From an uncultured Bacteroidales bacterium (lineage in GTDB: Bacteria; Bacteroidota; Bacteroidia; Bacteroidales; UBA932), in NCBI GenBank assembly GCA_900317925.1, contig ONIQ01000011.1, positions 1 to 63,241 of the forward strand: a stretch of DNA of 63,241 nucleotides. The letters run 5' to 3'. The notes beneath the pieces are model-generated. The model did not search any database. It was given only the letters and a program-made list of their open reading frames with translations, and was not told where the DNA came from. Of the stretch, positions 1 through 9,108 are shown piece by piece; position 1 is the first letter of the stretch; every line of letters begins with the position of its first letter. A program made the translations under genes and the position numbers.

Positions 1-129
1 CTCACCACCATCCAACCCACACAAGAAAACTACGACTGACATCTCACTGATGCCAGTCGTAATCTTACTTTGTCAATATGTACTTGCCCGTATGCTTACG
101 GAAGCGGGAACGGAAGGGCAACAAAAAAA

Positions 130-153
130 GGGACCGGCAAAATTGCCGGTCCC
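130..153 (-). terminator. Rho-independent terminator of the giant lipoprotein gene
   Basis: A perfect 11-bp stem (GGGACCGGCAA / TTGCCGGTCCC) with a 2-nt centre is followed on the minus strand by seven T residues (129-123). It lies 25 bp beyond the stop codon of the minus-strand lipoprotein gene, so it is best read as that gene's intrinsic terminator. Confidence 0.85.
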
Positions 154-177
154 GATTGATCCGTTATGGGATGCAGA

Positions 178-3100
178 TTACTCGCCGAAGACGGCTTTAA
201 TCACATGTTTAGAAGCATCGGCATTGGCAGGACCTTCCAGCAACGTGGTAAAGTTCTCAGCGGTAAGCACCGTACCGGCCAACGTACCTTTCACCTTGAT
301 AGGCGCCTCATCGGTTCCCAGATTGATCTGTTTGGTCTTTCCGTTATATTTACCGACGATGATACCTTTGTTCGCGGTATCGTCTGTGCAAACAATGGTG
401 CAATTCGCGGCACATCCGGCTCCTGTGGTATGAGCGGCATTTCCGATGTTACCCATCAGACCGCCGACACCATCCAGTTTAACATCGCCCGTAAGCGTAC
501 CCTGGGCAACGCAATTCTCAATGACGTGGCCCTGGGAATGGAAACCGCAAAGCAGACCGGCGACAGAGGTCGCATTGGCCGAAATAACATGAACGTTACC
601 GGTGTTCGTGCAACCGACCATGTTGCCGGTACCACCCTGGACACCGCCGATACGGGCCTTTACGGTACCTTGCAGGACAATCTCTCCGCTGTTGGTGCAA
701 CCTTCGGTCTTCGTATCCTGGGCACCTTCGACACCCGGCCATCCGATAATACCGCCCACGACGGAGTTGGACTGTGCTGAATCAGAAATCAACTTGACCG
801 TACCGGAGTTGGAGCAGCCTTTCAGGCCGGATACATTCTGACCGGTTGCGAAATAATCGCCGCCGGCGATACCGCCCACGCAGCAGATATACTCACACTT
901 GGTACCGCTCATCGCCGTTCCGTCCGAAGTAACGACACTGGCGGTAACGGCACCCTTGTTGGTGCAGCCTTCGATAGCTCCCCAAGGATTGGACACGACA
1001 CCCGCAATCTGATGGCGGTTCATGTTGACGGAACCTTTCGTAGGGAAGGATTCAATCTTGGTTTGGGAGAAGGAAACCGCACCCTCGTTGTGACAATCCG
1101 TCATCGAGAAGCCCTCACCACCAAAACCTACGACACCAGCGGCAGTAGGAAGAGCCGCATTGGTCGGAGCCAGGGCCTCCGTGAAGGCGACACCCTCCAC
1201 TTTCGCAGCCTTACCATTGGTATACAAGGAAACGGAACTGATATTTCCCGTGTTTTTGCAGCTTGTCATGGCGGCAGCCTGGTATCCGGCGACACCGGCT
1301 ACGCCACCACCCATGATACCATTCGCGGAAGTGAAGGTCACAGTACCTGCATTCGTGCACTTGTTCACGACACCGGTAGAGAACGCAACGACACCGGCGA
1401 CAAGGATGGGCTCGGTACCATTCTCTATCGAATAGCTCACCGTTGCCTTGTTGGTAACACCGTCAAGGGTTCCTTTATTCTCACCGACAGGAGCGAACAA
1501 GGCGGCTTTCCCGTCTCCCGTTCCGGTAAACGTACCTTCCAGGGTGACGTTCTTCACGGTACCGTCGAGGGTGGCGAAGAGCGGAGCCGTAGCAGCGAGG
1601 TTCTTGATGGTCTTGCCCTTACCGTCGAAGGTGCCTTTGAAGCCAGCGGCGGTGGGAACGGTGACGTTCTTCATATCCACATCCTTGGTCATGATGTAAT
1701 CCGTCGTGGTCTCGGCGGTAGCAGCCTTCAGGAAAGCGACAAGCTTTTCAGCCGTATCGATATGGGTCGGATCGGGATCGGCCTTCGGCACATACGGTCC
1801 CGTCTTCTTGAACTGCAAGCCGACGTTTCCGTTGTTGATGTTGAACTGATAGACCACATTGTAGTTTCCTTTTGCATTGGTGCTGGTCGCATCTTCAGCC
1901 TTGAAGACATTCACGCAAATACCAAGGATGTAAGGCGTAGAAGAATAACCGGTCGTGGAAAGCGTCTGGGCAACCTTTGCACAGCTATAGGTAAAGGTCT
2001 CCAGATCTTCCGTCTCGAACCACAGCCACTCATAATCGGGCGTACCCAGGTCGGGGTTGCAGAACGTCCAGGGCTTGGCAAACGAGCCGGCCGCGGAAAC
2101 CGCGCAGAGACCGGGCAGGAAAGCGACATACTGGTAGTCGCCCGTCAGGGTTGCGTCCTTCTGAGCCTTGCGGCCATCCAGGAACACGCCCAGTTTAACC
2201 GACTTGGCTTCGTAATCGATATCCACCGCGGCGTCCGCGATGATACCCGCGTGATACAGGCCGTCGATACCGATTACATTCTTATGCTCGACATTGTTGC
2301 CGTCCTTCAGGGTCTCGCCCAGCAGCGGCTCGCCAAAGGCAACACCGGAGATGGTCTTCTTGTCACCGGCCGTCGTGAAACCGTCCGTGCAGAAGATCTT
2401 GGAGGTGAAGTCGTACGTTCCCTTGAAGTCCTTGTCTTCCAGCTGGGTAACGGTAATCTTGGCACCGTCGGCCAGCTCGAGCGTCTTGGTACGGGGAGCG
2501 TTGGTCGTGTTGGCCGTCCAGGTAGCAGTACCACCAGAATAGCTCAACCAGTCGTCACTCTTGGCCTCGGCGCCACCGTCAACAGGCTGGCTGCCGGCCG
2601 CGTCATTCACCCAGATATCCACCACCTTGGGAGCCGGAGGCGTAGTGCTCTCCATCTTGTAGATGGCGATAGGTTTCTGGCCCGATTTATAGCAAGCGAA
2701 GAGGTCATTGGAGCTATTGTGCATAAGAATGCGGTCCTCCCCTTCGAACTTGCAGGTAACGGTGGCTTCACCGTCTTCGGCGATGGCTACCGTGAAACTG
2801 CCATCCGCCTCAAGCCCATCTTTGGTAAGGAGTTTATTGCTGCCTTTGACAGCATAGAGATACATGCCAGCCTCCGGGGAGAAGGCAAACGTACCGGTAG
2901 TGACACCCTCGGCAACCGTCAGGATCTGGACCGCAGCGGAAGGATTCACGATATCACCATTCGCATCGGGCGTAATAGCGGCACCCTTGCGGTTGTTGCC
3001 CTGCTGGGTGGTACTGATTGCACTGGTAGCAGCCTTGTTCGCGATGATCACCTGATCTCCGGCAGCCAGATTCGCTGCATTCTTCACCAGTTTGAACACC

Positions 3101-3969
3101 TTGTCCTGCACCTTGGAAGCACCGGTCATATCTACCGTGAAGGCACTCACGACACCGGACTTGAAGGTCTTCTCGGGAACGGTAACCTCTTTTTCATAGT
3201 TGCCGTCCTCCGTTTTGAGCGTCACCTTGACAGACTTGACGGCAACACCGTTCGGCGCTACGGCAAAGAAGACGTCCGCCGTTTTTTCGGTGGTCAGGTT
3301 CACCAGGTTGGAGGCTGCATTCTCCTTGAATCTCTTGGTAACGTCCTCCTCTTCAGGATAGAAGTACCAGCGGCCGGTAACCGGCTGATCGAAAGCCAGG
3401 GACAGGCCCGTAACCTTTGCCGAAGTAGGCAGGTTGCTCAGCGACACCTTGCCGTATGCGGCCAGATGGCCGAACGTAACCGGCACCGGTTCAGTAGGGA
3501 TGGTCGTAGCCGTAGCCATGGCCAGGAGTACCTGGGCTGCCGGATCGACCGACACGGCCGTAGGAGTCTGGTCCGTGGCAAAGTCCAGCGTCAGGGATTT
3601 GTACCCCGAATTGGCACCAACAATGGCGGCACTCGGAGAAACCACATAGAACGCCCAGGGGCCTTCTCCGGGGAGGGTCACGTCTTTGCTGAACGTGCCC
3701 GTCTTCTTATCGGTGGAAGGAGTGACCTCGAGGTCTTTGAGAGGATTGGTAAGACTTACGCTCACAGCCACTTTGTCGCCATCCTGCCACAAAACAGGAT
3801 ATTTGCCGGCTTCAGCCGTGCCGAAGGTAGTCTTGGTCTCAGGGAACGATGCCTGGAAAGAGACAACGGCGTTGATACCGCCTTCCTCTTCCATCACCGC
3901 TTTCTGGCAAGAAGTCATTGCAGCGGCTGCTACAGCCACGGCAAGAACGGTACGGAATAACTTTTTCAT
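178..3969 (-). CDS. Giant fimbrillin-like surface lipoprotein with C-terminal beta-helix-type repeats
   Basis: 1,263 residues. The N-terminus is a lipoprotein signal peptide with lipobox MTSC (Cys about residue 21), so the protein is probably anchored in the outer membrane. Residues ~40-280 resemble the N-terminal domain of Bacteroides fimbrillin-family proteins (ETKTTF, then a W-x-DGDKVAV segment). Residues ~290-440 form another beta-rich domain. From ~735 to the end the protein shows GLUG-like repeats (GTFDGKGKTIKNL, then many Gly-Gly/CTNxG turns), typical of right-handed beta-helix adhesins. No enzyme motif is visible. It follows a 47-residue peptide gene by 12 nt and ends at a clear terminator, so the two probably form one transcript. 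A role in adhesion or glycan contact is inference from architecture. Confidence 0.8.
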   Translation of the reverse strand: MKKLFRTVLAVAVAAAAMTSCQKAVMEEEGGINAVVSFQASFPETKTTFGTAEAGKYPVLWQDGDKVAVSVSLTNPLKDLEVTPSTDKKTGTFSKDVTLPGEGPWAFYVVSPSAAIVGANSGYKSLTLDFATDQTPTAVSVDPAAQVLLAMATATTIPTEPVPVTFGHLAAYGKVSLSNLPTSAKVTGLSLAFDQPVTGRWYFYPEEEDVTKRFKENAASNLVNLTTEKTADVFFAVAPNGVAVKSVKVTLKTEDGNYEKEVTVPEKTFKSGVVSAFTVDMTGASKVQDKVFKLVKNAANLAAGDQVIIANKAATSAISTTQQGNNRKGAAITPDANGDIVNPSAAVQILTVAEGVTTGTFAFSPEAGMYLYAVKGSNKLLTKDGLEADGSFTVAIAEDGEATVTCKFEGEDRILMHNSSNDLFACYKSGQKPIAIYKMESTTPPAPKVVDIWVNDAAGSQPVDGGAEAKSDDWLSYSGGTATWTANTTNAPRTKTLELADGAKITVTQLEDKDFKGTYDFTSKIFCTDGFTTAGDKKTISGVAFGEPLLGETLKDGNNVEHKNVIGIDGLYHAGIIADAAVDIDYEAKSVKLGVFLDGRKAQKDATLTGDYQYVAFLPGLCAVSAAGSFAKPWTFCNPDLGTPDYEWLWFETEDLETFTYSCAKVAQTLSTTGYSSTPYILGICVNVFKAEDATSTNAKGNYNVVYQFNINNGNVGLQFKKTGPYVPKADPDPTHIDTAEKLVAFLKAATAETTTDYIMTKDVDMKNVTVPTAAGFKGTFDGKGKTIKNLAATAPLFATLDGTVKNVTLEGTFTGTGDGKAALFAPVGENKGTLDGVTNKATVSYSIENGTEPILVAGVVAFSTGVVNKCTNAGTVTFTSANGIMGGGVAGVAGYQAAAMTSCKNTGNISSVSLYTNGKAAKVEGVAFTEALAPTNAALPTAAGVVGFGGEGFSMTDCHNEGAVSFSQTKIESFPTKGSVNMNRHQIAGVVSNPWGAIEGCTNKGAVTASVVTSDGTAMSGTKCEYICCVGGIAGGDYFATGQNVSGLKGCSNSGTVKLISDSAQSNSVVGGIIGWPGVEGAQDTKTEGCTNSGEIVLQGTVKARIGGVQGGTGNMVGCTNTGNVHVISANATSVAGLLCGFHSQGHVIENCVAQGTLTGDVKLDGVGGLMGNIGNAAHTTGAGCAANCTIVCTDDTANKGIIVGKYNGKTKQINLGTDEAPIKVKGTLAGTVLTAENFTTLLEGPANADASKHVIKAVFGE

Positions 3970-3981
3970 AACGCAGGCGAA

Positions 3982-4125
3982 TTAAAAGTTACCCCAATCT
4001 TCCTCAGTAGCATCGTTGATGCTACCGGATCCGCTGACGCAGAAATTATCTTCCAGAGCAGCGTCCAGAAGATCGCAGACAGGCGCAATGTACGCCTTGT
4101 CGGCATTGAAGAAATGTTTAACCAT
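3982..4125 (-). CDS. 47-residue peptide with acidic SGSINDATEEDWG-type tail
   Basis: Begins MVKHFFNADKAYIAPVCDLL and ends with an acidic, Gly/Ser-rich tail containing SGSIND and TEEDWGNF. Small Bacteroidales peptides with this pattern (an initial basic/aromatic stretch, a Cys-containing middle, a tail like DDAVEDDWG) recur next to surface-protein genes; that is recollection of the pattern, not a search result. A longer in-frame reading starting near 4281 exists, but the internal ATG at 4125 is preferred: it has an A/T-rich upstream region and lies ~40 nt downstream of a near-perfect Bacteroidetes promoter (4170-4200). Twelve nt separate its stop from the giant lipoprotein start. Function unknown. 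Confidence 0.65.
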   Translation of the reverse strand: MVKHFFNADKAYIAPVCDLLDAALEDNFCVSGSGSINDATEEDWGNF

Positions 4126-4169
4126 ATTGTTGAATAAAAAAACAAATGCAAAAATTGCAGTAATAGCCA

Positions 4170-4200
4170 CAAATTTATAAAAACGATTTATAAAATCAAA
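4170..4200 (-). promoter_or_regulatory. Bacteroidetes sigma-ABfr-type promoter for the peptide/lipoprotein transcript
   Basis: On the minus strand TTTG (4200-4197) is followed after 19 nt by TAAATTTG (4177-4170), matching the TTTG-N19/20-TAnnTTTG consensus. Expected transcription start is near 4163. It overlaps the 3' end of the upstream secreted-protein gene, which stops at 4196. Confidence 0.75.
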
Positions 4201-4768
4201 GCAAATCCGAAGGATTATCGCGATGATCGCTGGACAAAAAGTCAAAGACCCCGTTGTGGCAAGTCCAGGTATAGAGCACATTGTTTTGCGGACACTTCAT
4301 GGTGACCGCCTGACGGAAAACCCGTGCTTCGCGGATGCCATGGCCCTGCGAAACCATCTCGCCCAGAACGGTCTTCCCGCCGCTGTACAGGTCCAGGATC
4401 CGGATACGGAGGTGGTCGTTTCCGCGGACGGCAACCAGGATTTCCGGAACCCCGTCGCCGGAAAAATCGTGCACGGCCACCAGGTATTCATCCCCCTCCG
4501 ACCAGGTTTCCCGGTACAGGACCGGCCGGCTTTCCAGCGCACCCTCCATCACCACCATCAATTCCTTTCCGCTCCCCCTAGCCTGGATGGTCACAACCTG
4601 ACCGGAGACGTTTACGCGCAGGTTTTTGCCCGCATCGCTTTCCGTAGCGGGGACATAGGTAAAGCAGGTTTCCAGCCCTTTGACAAAGGGTTCCGCTGCA
4701 TGGGCCATCCGGGCGGTCCCCATGCTCGCAGCAAGCCCGAGGGCTGCCAGTATCATCTTCAGGTTCAT
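4196..4768 (-). CDS. Small secreted protein of unknown function (FG-GAP-like segment)
   Basis: 190 residues. The N-terminus (MNLKMILAALGLAASMG... to AHA-AEP) is a signal peptide for type I cleavage near residue 25. The middle contains VHDFSGDGVPEILVAVRGND, a calcium-loop-like DxSGDGxxEI segment of the kind found in FG-GAP/integrin-like and dockerin-like loops. No catalytic motif was recognised. The gene begins 4 nt after the stop of the heparinase-like gene, so it is the last gene of the same three-gene minus-strand operon and may help handle the same polymer. The specific role is unknown. Confidence 0.7.
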   Translation of the reverse strand: MNLKMILAALGLAASMGTARMAHAAEPFVKGLETCFTYVPATESDAGKNLRVNVSGQVVTIQARGSGKELMVVMEGALESRPVLYRETWSEGDEYLVAVHDFSGDGVPEILVAVRGNDHLRIRILDLYSGGKTVLGEMVSQGHGIREARVFRQAVTMKCPQNNVLYTWTCHNGVFDFLSSDHRDNPSDLL

Positions 4769-4772
4769 TGTG

Positions 4773-6635
4773 TTATGTGGTTATCAGTTGCACTTCGACG
4801 GTCCGGCTGGCACAAGCCGGCAGGGTAAAGGTAAATCCCACCATGCGGAAACCCGGATTGGGGGCATCGTATGCGTGTGGCGGGGGGTCGCAGGGCCAGA
4901 TATGCGGCTGCGCCTCCAGCCCGGGGCCGTCTGCCTTCAGGGAGAGCACCTTTTCGAAACCGTTCCAGGAGAGGATGATGCGCCCGTCCTGAATCCGGGC
5001 CTCCGCAGGCGTACAGATGGCCCAGCGGACCTCTGCAGGCTTGTCCTGCGTAACCACGTGGTCGGTCACATGCAGGTTGTTCCGGCGGTCCAGCCAGACG
5101 CTCCGCCAGGCGCTGCGCAACTGCAGCCCCATGACCTCGGTCATATCCAGCGCCGCCCCCCGCTTTTCAGGCGAATCCCACACCTGGACAATGGGGGCAT
5201 GCCCCCGGATAAGCGGGCATTCCCCATTGACAGTGAGGATGTTATGCGACCATGGACCAATCCGGTACACCTCGTATCGTTCACTCCCCTGCGACCGGTC
5301 CCACAGCTGGACGCCATGTTTTTCGATGGTATAATAGGCCTGGTTTCCCAGTTCCGTCACCCAGCGCAGTCCGTCCGATTCGAAAATAAACGACCCCGCG
5401 TCCACGTGTCCGTGGTTGGTGCCGGCACTGCCGCCTTTCACGGCCAGGTAGGTATCTTCCGCCGATGTCCATCCGCTCCGCCAGACGTACAGGGGCGTGG
5501 TGCCGCCGCATCGATAGGAATGCTCCGCGGGTTCGGGGATATCGTCCAGCGGGACCTGTGCGCCGCAGATCAGCAGGAAAGGCAGCAAGCGGTCTTCCGC
5601 CACTGCGGGACGGGGGCTGCGCAGCAGTTTCCGCTCGTTCCACAGCAACGAACGGTCGCCCGTCCGGCGGGCGATCCAGAACTGGGCGGGCTGCACGGGG
5701 GCGCCGGAACCGCTGTCCATGAAATTGTAGGTTTTTCCCGTCGGAGCCGCCAGAATGCGCATGAAGGCGGCCGATTCCAGGAAACCGGGGTGCTCCGCCA
5801 GACCGTAATCCGTACCGAAGAAGCCTTCCAGCGCCGCGCTCAGCAGTACCTGGAAAGTGGACCCGTAGGCCCAGTAGCCGTACCCTTCGGGATATCCGCC
5901 TTCCGGCGAATAGGCTTTTAGGGCGATGGGGCAGCTCTCGCGGGCCTTGTCCACGATGCGTTGCGGCCAGTCGGGAACCTCGTCCCAGAGGGCCACCGCC
6001 GCGAACACCAGGCCGCCGTTGCAGACCGGATTCCAGTTGTAGGACGATGTGTAAAACCAGGCATCCACCGGGCTTCTAGTAGCTTCGAACCCTTTGGTTA
6101 CCAGGGCTTTGCGAATTTGCTCGCGGGTACCTTCCGAAATGCGGTCGTAGAGCCAGTCGTACCCGATGGATACGGCCAGGCACATCTCTCCCACATCCAG
6201 GAAATGGAGGGGATTCCAGTCCACGAAGCCGCACACCGCCTCCATCTCACGGATGGCGCGGTCGGCCATGCGCGTATCGCCCGTAATACGGTAAGTATAA
6301 GATAGATAGAAGATGCGCTTTACGGCTTCACGGCTTACGGCCAGCAGGCGTTTCCCCAGTTTCACCCGCTCCAGCACAGGCTGATCCAGTACCTCGGCCG
6401 CGTAATCGAAAACACGCTGCTGCAAGGCGGCGAATTCAGGCTGACGGGACACGGCATCGCGCACCTGCGCTTCCTCCCCCTTTCGCAGGAGCAGCCGCGG
6501 GTGGGCACGGTCGGCGGCGGCATACGCCCCAGCCGCCGGCGCTTGCGCTTCGGCCATCGGCCTTTGCGCCCCGGCGACCCCCGCCCCTGCCAGAACCAGC
6601 AGTACGGTAGCCAGTATCGACCCGCTCAGCCGCAT
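4773..6635 (-). CDS. Heparinase II/III-like polysaccharide lyase, secreted
   Basis: 620 residues. A signal peptide (MRLSGSILATVLLVLAGAGV...) is followed by the family's typical start HPRLLLRKGEE (~residue 43). An alpha-helical toroid region (~60-330) carries aromatic motifs such as FYTSSYNWNPVCNGG. The C-terminal beta-sandwich has NHGHVDAGSFIFESDGLRW, the segment bearing the conserved His and Asp of heparinase II/III domains. The family cleaves uronic-acid-containing polysaccharides by beta-elimination in the periplasm; the substrate cannot be told from sequence. It lies 6 nt downstream of the glutaminase A-like gene and 4 nt upstream of the small secreted protein, so the three are one operon. 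No SusC/SusD pair is adjacent. Confidence 0.85.
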   Translation of the reverse strand: MRLSGSILATVLLVLAGAGVAGAQRPMAEAQAPAAGAYAAADRAHPRLLLRKGEEAQVRDAVSRQPEFAALQQRVFDYAAEVLDQPVLERVKLGKRLLAVSREAVKRIFYLSYTYRITGDTRMADRAIREMEAVCGFVDWNPLHFLDVGEMCLAVSIGYDWLYDRISEGTREQIRKALVTKGFEATRSPVDAWFYTSSYNWNPVCNGGLVFAAVALWDEVPDWPQRIVDKARESCPIALKAYSPEGGYPEGYGYWAYGSTFQVLLSAALEGFFGTDYGLAEHPGFLESAAFMRILAAPTGKTYNFMDSGSGAPVQPAQFWIARRTGDRSLLWNERKLLRSPRPAVAEDRLLPFLLICGAQVPLDDIPEPAEHSYRCGGTTPLYVWRSGWTSAEDTYLAVKGGSAGTNHGHVDAGSFIFESDGLRWVTELGNQAYYTIEKHGVQLWDRSQGSERYEVYRIGPWSHNILTVNGECPLIRGHAPIVQVWDSPEKRGAALDMTEVMGLQLRSAWRSVWLDRRNNLHVTDHVVTQDKPAEVRWAICTPAEARIQDGRIILSWNGFEKVLSLKADGPGLEAQPHIWPCDPPPHAYDAPNPGFRMVGFTFTLPACASRTVEVQLITT

Positions 6636-6641
6636 CGACCC

Positions 6642-9005
6642 CTACAGCATTTTGATGAAATAGCCTCCCACGACGCTGCGGGCCTTGAAACCGCGCCGAT
6701 GCGGGTTGTCGGTAAACGGCCAGTCGGTCATGGGCACGCGGTCCACCGTCTCGTTCATGAAATCCCATACCGGGGCCACCAGTGCCTGGAAGTCCTCGGA
6801 AGAATCGGCCATCGTGGCTGTCCAGAGAATCCAGTCGGTCTTGGTATAAGTGGCCCGGCTGTCCAGCGGCAAGCCGTATTTGTTCTGCTTCGTGAGGTAA
6901 TAGGGAATCTCCTTCTCCATGATTTCATCGGAGAAGATATCAAAGTCCAACACCTCGTCCCACACCATATTATACTTCTGGCTCCAGGTCCCCTTCCGGT
7001 CGAAGGTAAGGGAATAATGGTCCTCATCGCGGGCCATTTCTTCCCACTTTTCGGCCATCTCGCGGGCCTTGTCCATGTATTCTTTTTTCAGGTCCTGTTC
7101 GCCCAGCAGGCCGGCCATGTAGCCGTAGGAAGCGATGCCCAGAATGGCTTTTACCGACAGGTTGGCGTTGTGGGCCAGATGGCCGGCAAAGTCATCGGTG
7201 CACAGCTGGTTTTCCGGATCCAGGCCCTTTTCTACCAGGTAGCCCACCCAGCGGGTCAGGGTTTCCCAATGCTTGCGGGCCACATCGGGCTTGCCCGAAT
7301 ATTTGCATACGGCGGCACTCATAATGAGCATGTTACCGCCTTCTTCCACCGGCATGTCGGTAGGATAAGTCTGGCCGTTGGCCAGCGGGAAATTGCCCAT
7401 GTCGTGGGCCGGATAAGGTTTGTCCCAACGGCCGCTTTCGGAAAACTCGAAGATGGGTGTCAGCAGTCCTTCGGCCAGGGCGGGGTTGTATTTCAGGAAG
7501 ATGGGAGAGGCCGGATAGGCCACATCGACCGTTCCGATAAAGCCGCCGGAATTGTTCTCCTTGGAGAGCCACAGCAGTTCGCCCGATGGCGCCTGCACCA
7601 GTTTGTGGGCTGCAACGGCCTGCCGATAAGCCAGGGCGCAGAGTTCGGCATACTGCCGGCCACCCTCTTCCAGCGCCTCCTGGTAGAGTTCCAGGTCGAA
7701 GGTGCGGCAACTGCACATCAGGGCCTTGTATTCTTTGTTGGCCAGGACGAACTGCTTTTCGATGCTGCTCTTCCCGTCGCGGTTCCAGTAAGGAGGCAGG
7801 TTCTCTCCAAAATACTGGAGGGCGTTCCCGCCATCGTCATAACCCAGCATAACCTTGCCCGAAACTCCTTTCACCGAAGGCATTTCGCGCACCCAGTTCA
7901 GGTTGCCATCTTCCACGGTGGCGGTCCCGTTTTCGGCCGCCATCAGGAAGCTGCCCCAGTTGATGCGGACATCGTCCCCGCATCGTGCCAACGGTTTCTG
8001 GACCGCGTTCGATGCCTTCAGCCACACCAGACCGTCCTTTTTGTACGCATCCAGCACCGCGGTTTCGCTCACGACATCGTCCAGGGCCCAGGCGGGACCG
8101 GCCTGCAGGCGCAGGACCACATCGTGCTTTTTGCCGTCCCGCGGACGGATGGTATAAGAGAGGTAGTTGACCGGGCGGCTCAACAGGTCCAAGTCCTCCA
8201 TCAGCAACGGTGCCGTGAAATCTACCGCCAGCTCCACCGGTCCGCATTCGAACCGATAATGGGTCGTGGTTGCCTGCACGTCGGCCACCAGCTGCCGCGC
8301 GGTCTGCGGCCACGGCTGCGCCTTCTTGTAGCGCACAATCAAGCCAAAGTCCAGCAGGGCCCGGCCGATGGGATTGGCACCGTGGGCTTCCAGGACGTTT
8401 TCTCCTTCTTTGATCAGGTCGCGGGAAACGGGAATCCGCTGCCGCTCGCCGCGCTGTACCTTCGATGCCACTTCTTTCCCATTCAGGGTAAAATCGCCCC
8501 AGTCTTTGAGCGATACCTCCAGGAAAAGGTCTCCCTCTGCGGGCACATCGGCGCCGGAGAAGGTCCTGCGCACCCAGAGGTCGGACTTATCGTCCGGCCA
8601 GTGCGCAAAGCCCAGTACGTTTTCCCGCGAACTGAAGCCGCCCACACCCGTCTCCCAGTCCTTGGCGTGACGGGCTTTCCCCTTCTTCGGGTCAAAGGTA
8701 TAACGGGCCGTCCAGGCGCCCGCACGCGCTGTCGGGAGGATGGACCGATACGTGTCCACCACGTCTCCCATAAACCGATAGCTTTCGCCATCAACCGTTA
8801 GCACACCCGTGAGGGGATAGGCCCGGTTGGACCAGTGCCGCGGTGCACGGTCATACAGGTTATCGCTCCACGACCAGACGCTCATATACGGGTCGATGGT
8901 GACGAGCGGGTAGGCCGGAGCCCGCAAGGTATTGACAGGGGTCTGTACGCCCCCGCAGGAGAGCAGCGCCGCGCTCGCGGCCAGCATCATCAGGACTTTT
9001 TTCAT
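6642..9005 (-). CDS. Glutaminase A-like lipoprotein (DUF4964/DUF5127/DUF4965/DUF1793 architecture)
   Basis: 787 residues from the preferred start MKKVLMMLAAS; a start 12 nt upstream (9017, MNCR) is also possible. Lipobox LLSC near residue 16 predicts a lipoprotein. The order PAYPLVTIDPYMSVWSWSDN (N-terminal DUF4964-type), a DUF5127-like beta-sandwich, a DUF4965-like alpha-toroid with MPVEEGGNMLIM, and a DUF1793-like end (SRATYTKTDWILWTA) is that of the fungal GtaA/Bacteroides 'glutaminase' family. Several members of this (alpha/alpha)-toroid fold may act on glycans, so glutaminase activity should not be assumed. First gene of an operon with the heparinase-like lyase (6-nt gap), which suggests polysaccharide use. 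A 52-bp repeat array lies just upstream. Confidence 0.85.
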   Translation of the reverse strand: MKKVLMMLAASAALLSCGGVQTPVNTLRAPAYPLVTIDPYMSVWSWSDNLYDRAPRHWSNRAYPLTGVLTVDGESYRFMGDVVDTYRSILPTARAGAWTARYTFDPKKGKARHAKDWETGVGGFSSRENVLGFAHWPDDKSDLWVRRTFSGADVPAEGDLFLEVSLKDWGDFTLNGKEVASKVQRGERQRIPVSRDLIKEGENVLEAHGANPIGRALLDFGLIVRYKKAQPWPQTARQLVADVQATTTHYRFECGPVELAVDFTAPLLMEDLDLLSRPVNYLSYTIRPRDGKKHDVVLRLQAGPAWALDDVVSETAVLDAYKKDGLVWLKASNAVQKPLARCGDDVRINWGSFLMAAENGTATVEDGNLNWVREMPSVKGVSGKVMLGYDDGGNALQYFGENLPPYWNRDGKSSIEKQFVLANKEYKALMCSCRTFDLELYQEALEEGGRQYAELCALAYRQAVAAHKLVQAPSGELLWLSKENNSGGFIGTVDVAYPASPIFLKYNPALAEGLLTPIFEFSESGRWDKPYPAHDMGNFPLANGQTYPTDMPVEEGGNMLIMSAAVCKYSGKPDVARKHWETLTRWVGYLVEKGLDPENQLCTDDFAGHLAHNANLSVKAILGIASYGYMAGLLGEQDLKKEYMDKAREMAEKWEEMARDEDHYSLTFDRKGTWSQKYNMVWDEVLDFDIFSDEIMEKEIPYYLTKQNKYGLPLDSRATYTKTDWILWTATMADSSEDFQALVAPVWDFMNETVDRVPMTDWPFTDNPHRRGFKARSVVGGYFIKML

Positions 9006-9024
9006 ACGACAATTCATATTTCTT

Positions 9025-9032
9025 CAAATATA
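9025..9032 (-). promoter_or_regulatory. -7 box for the glutaminase A-like operon
   Basis: TATATTTG on the minus strand matches TAnnTTTG exactly. No clear -33 element was found. The predicted start near 9018 gives almost no leader for the 9017 start and ~12 nt for the preferred 9005 start. Confidence 0.5.
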
Positions 9033-9108
9033 CGAAGTTTTTCATATATTGAAAATAGTTGACCCACAACAAAGCGTTAACAATGTATCCTACCCCGCCG
9101 TCCACAAA

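Noticed and set aside
1012..3960. 982-residue plus-strand frame opposite the giant lipoprotein
   Set aside because: It is antisense to a gene with a clear signal peptide, promoter and terminator; composition and lack of any domain mark it as a shadow of GC-rich coding sequence.
6501..8801. 766-residue plus-strand frame opposite the glutaminase A-like gene
   Set aside because: Antisense shadow; its protein is His/Arg/Gln-rich without recognisable family.
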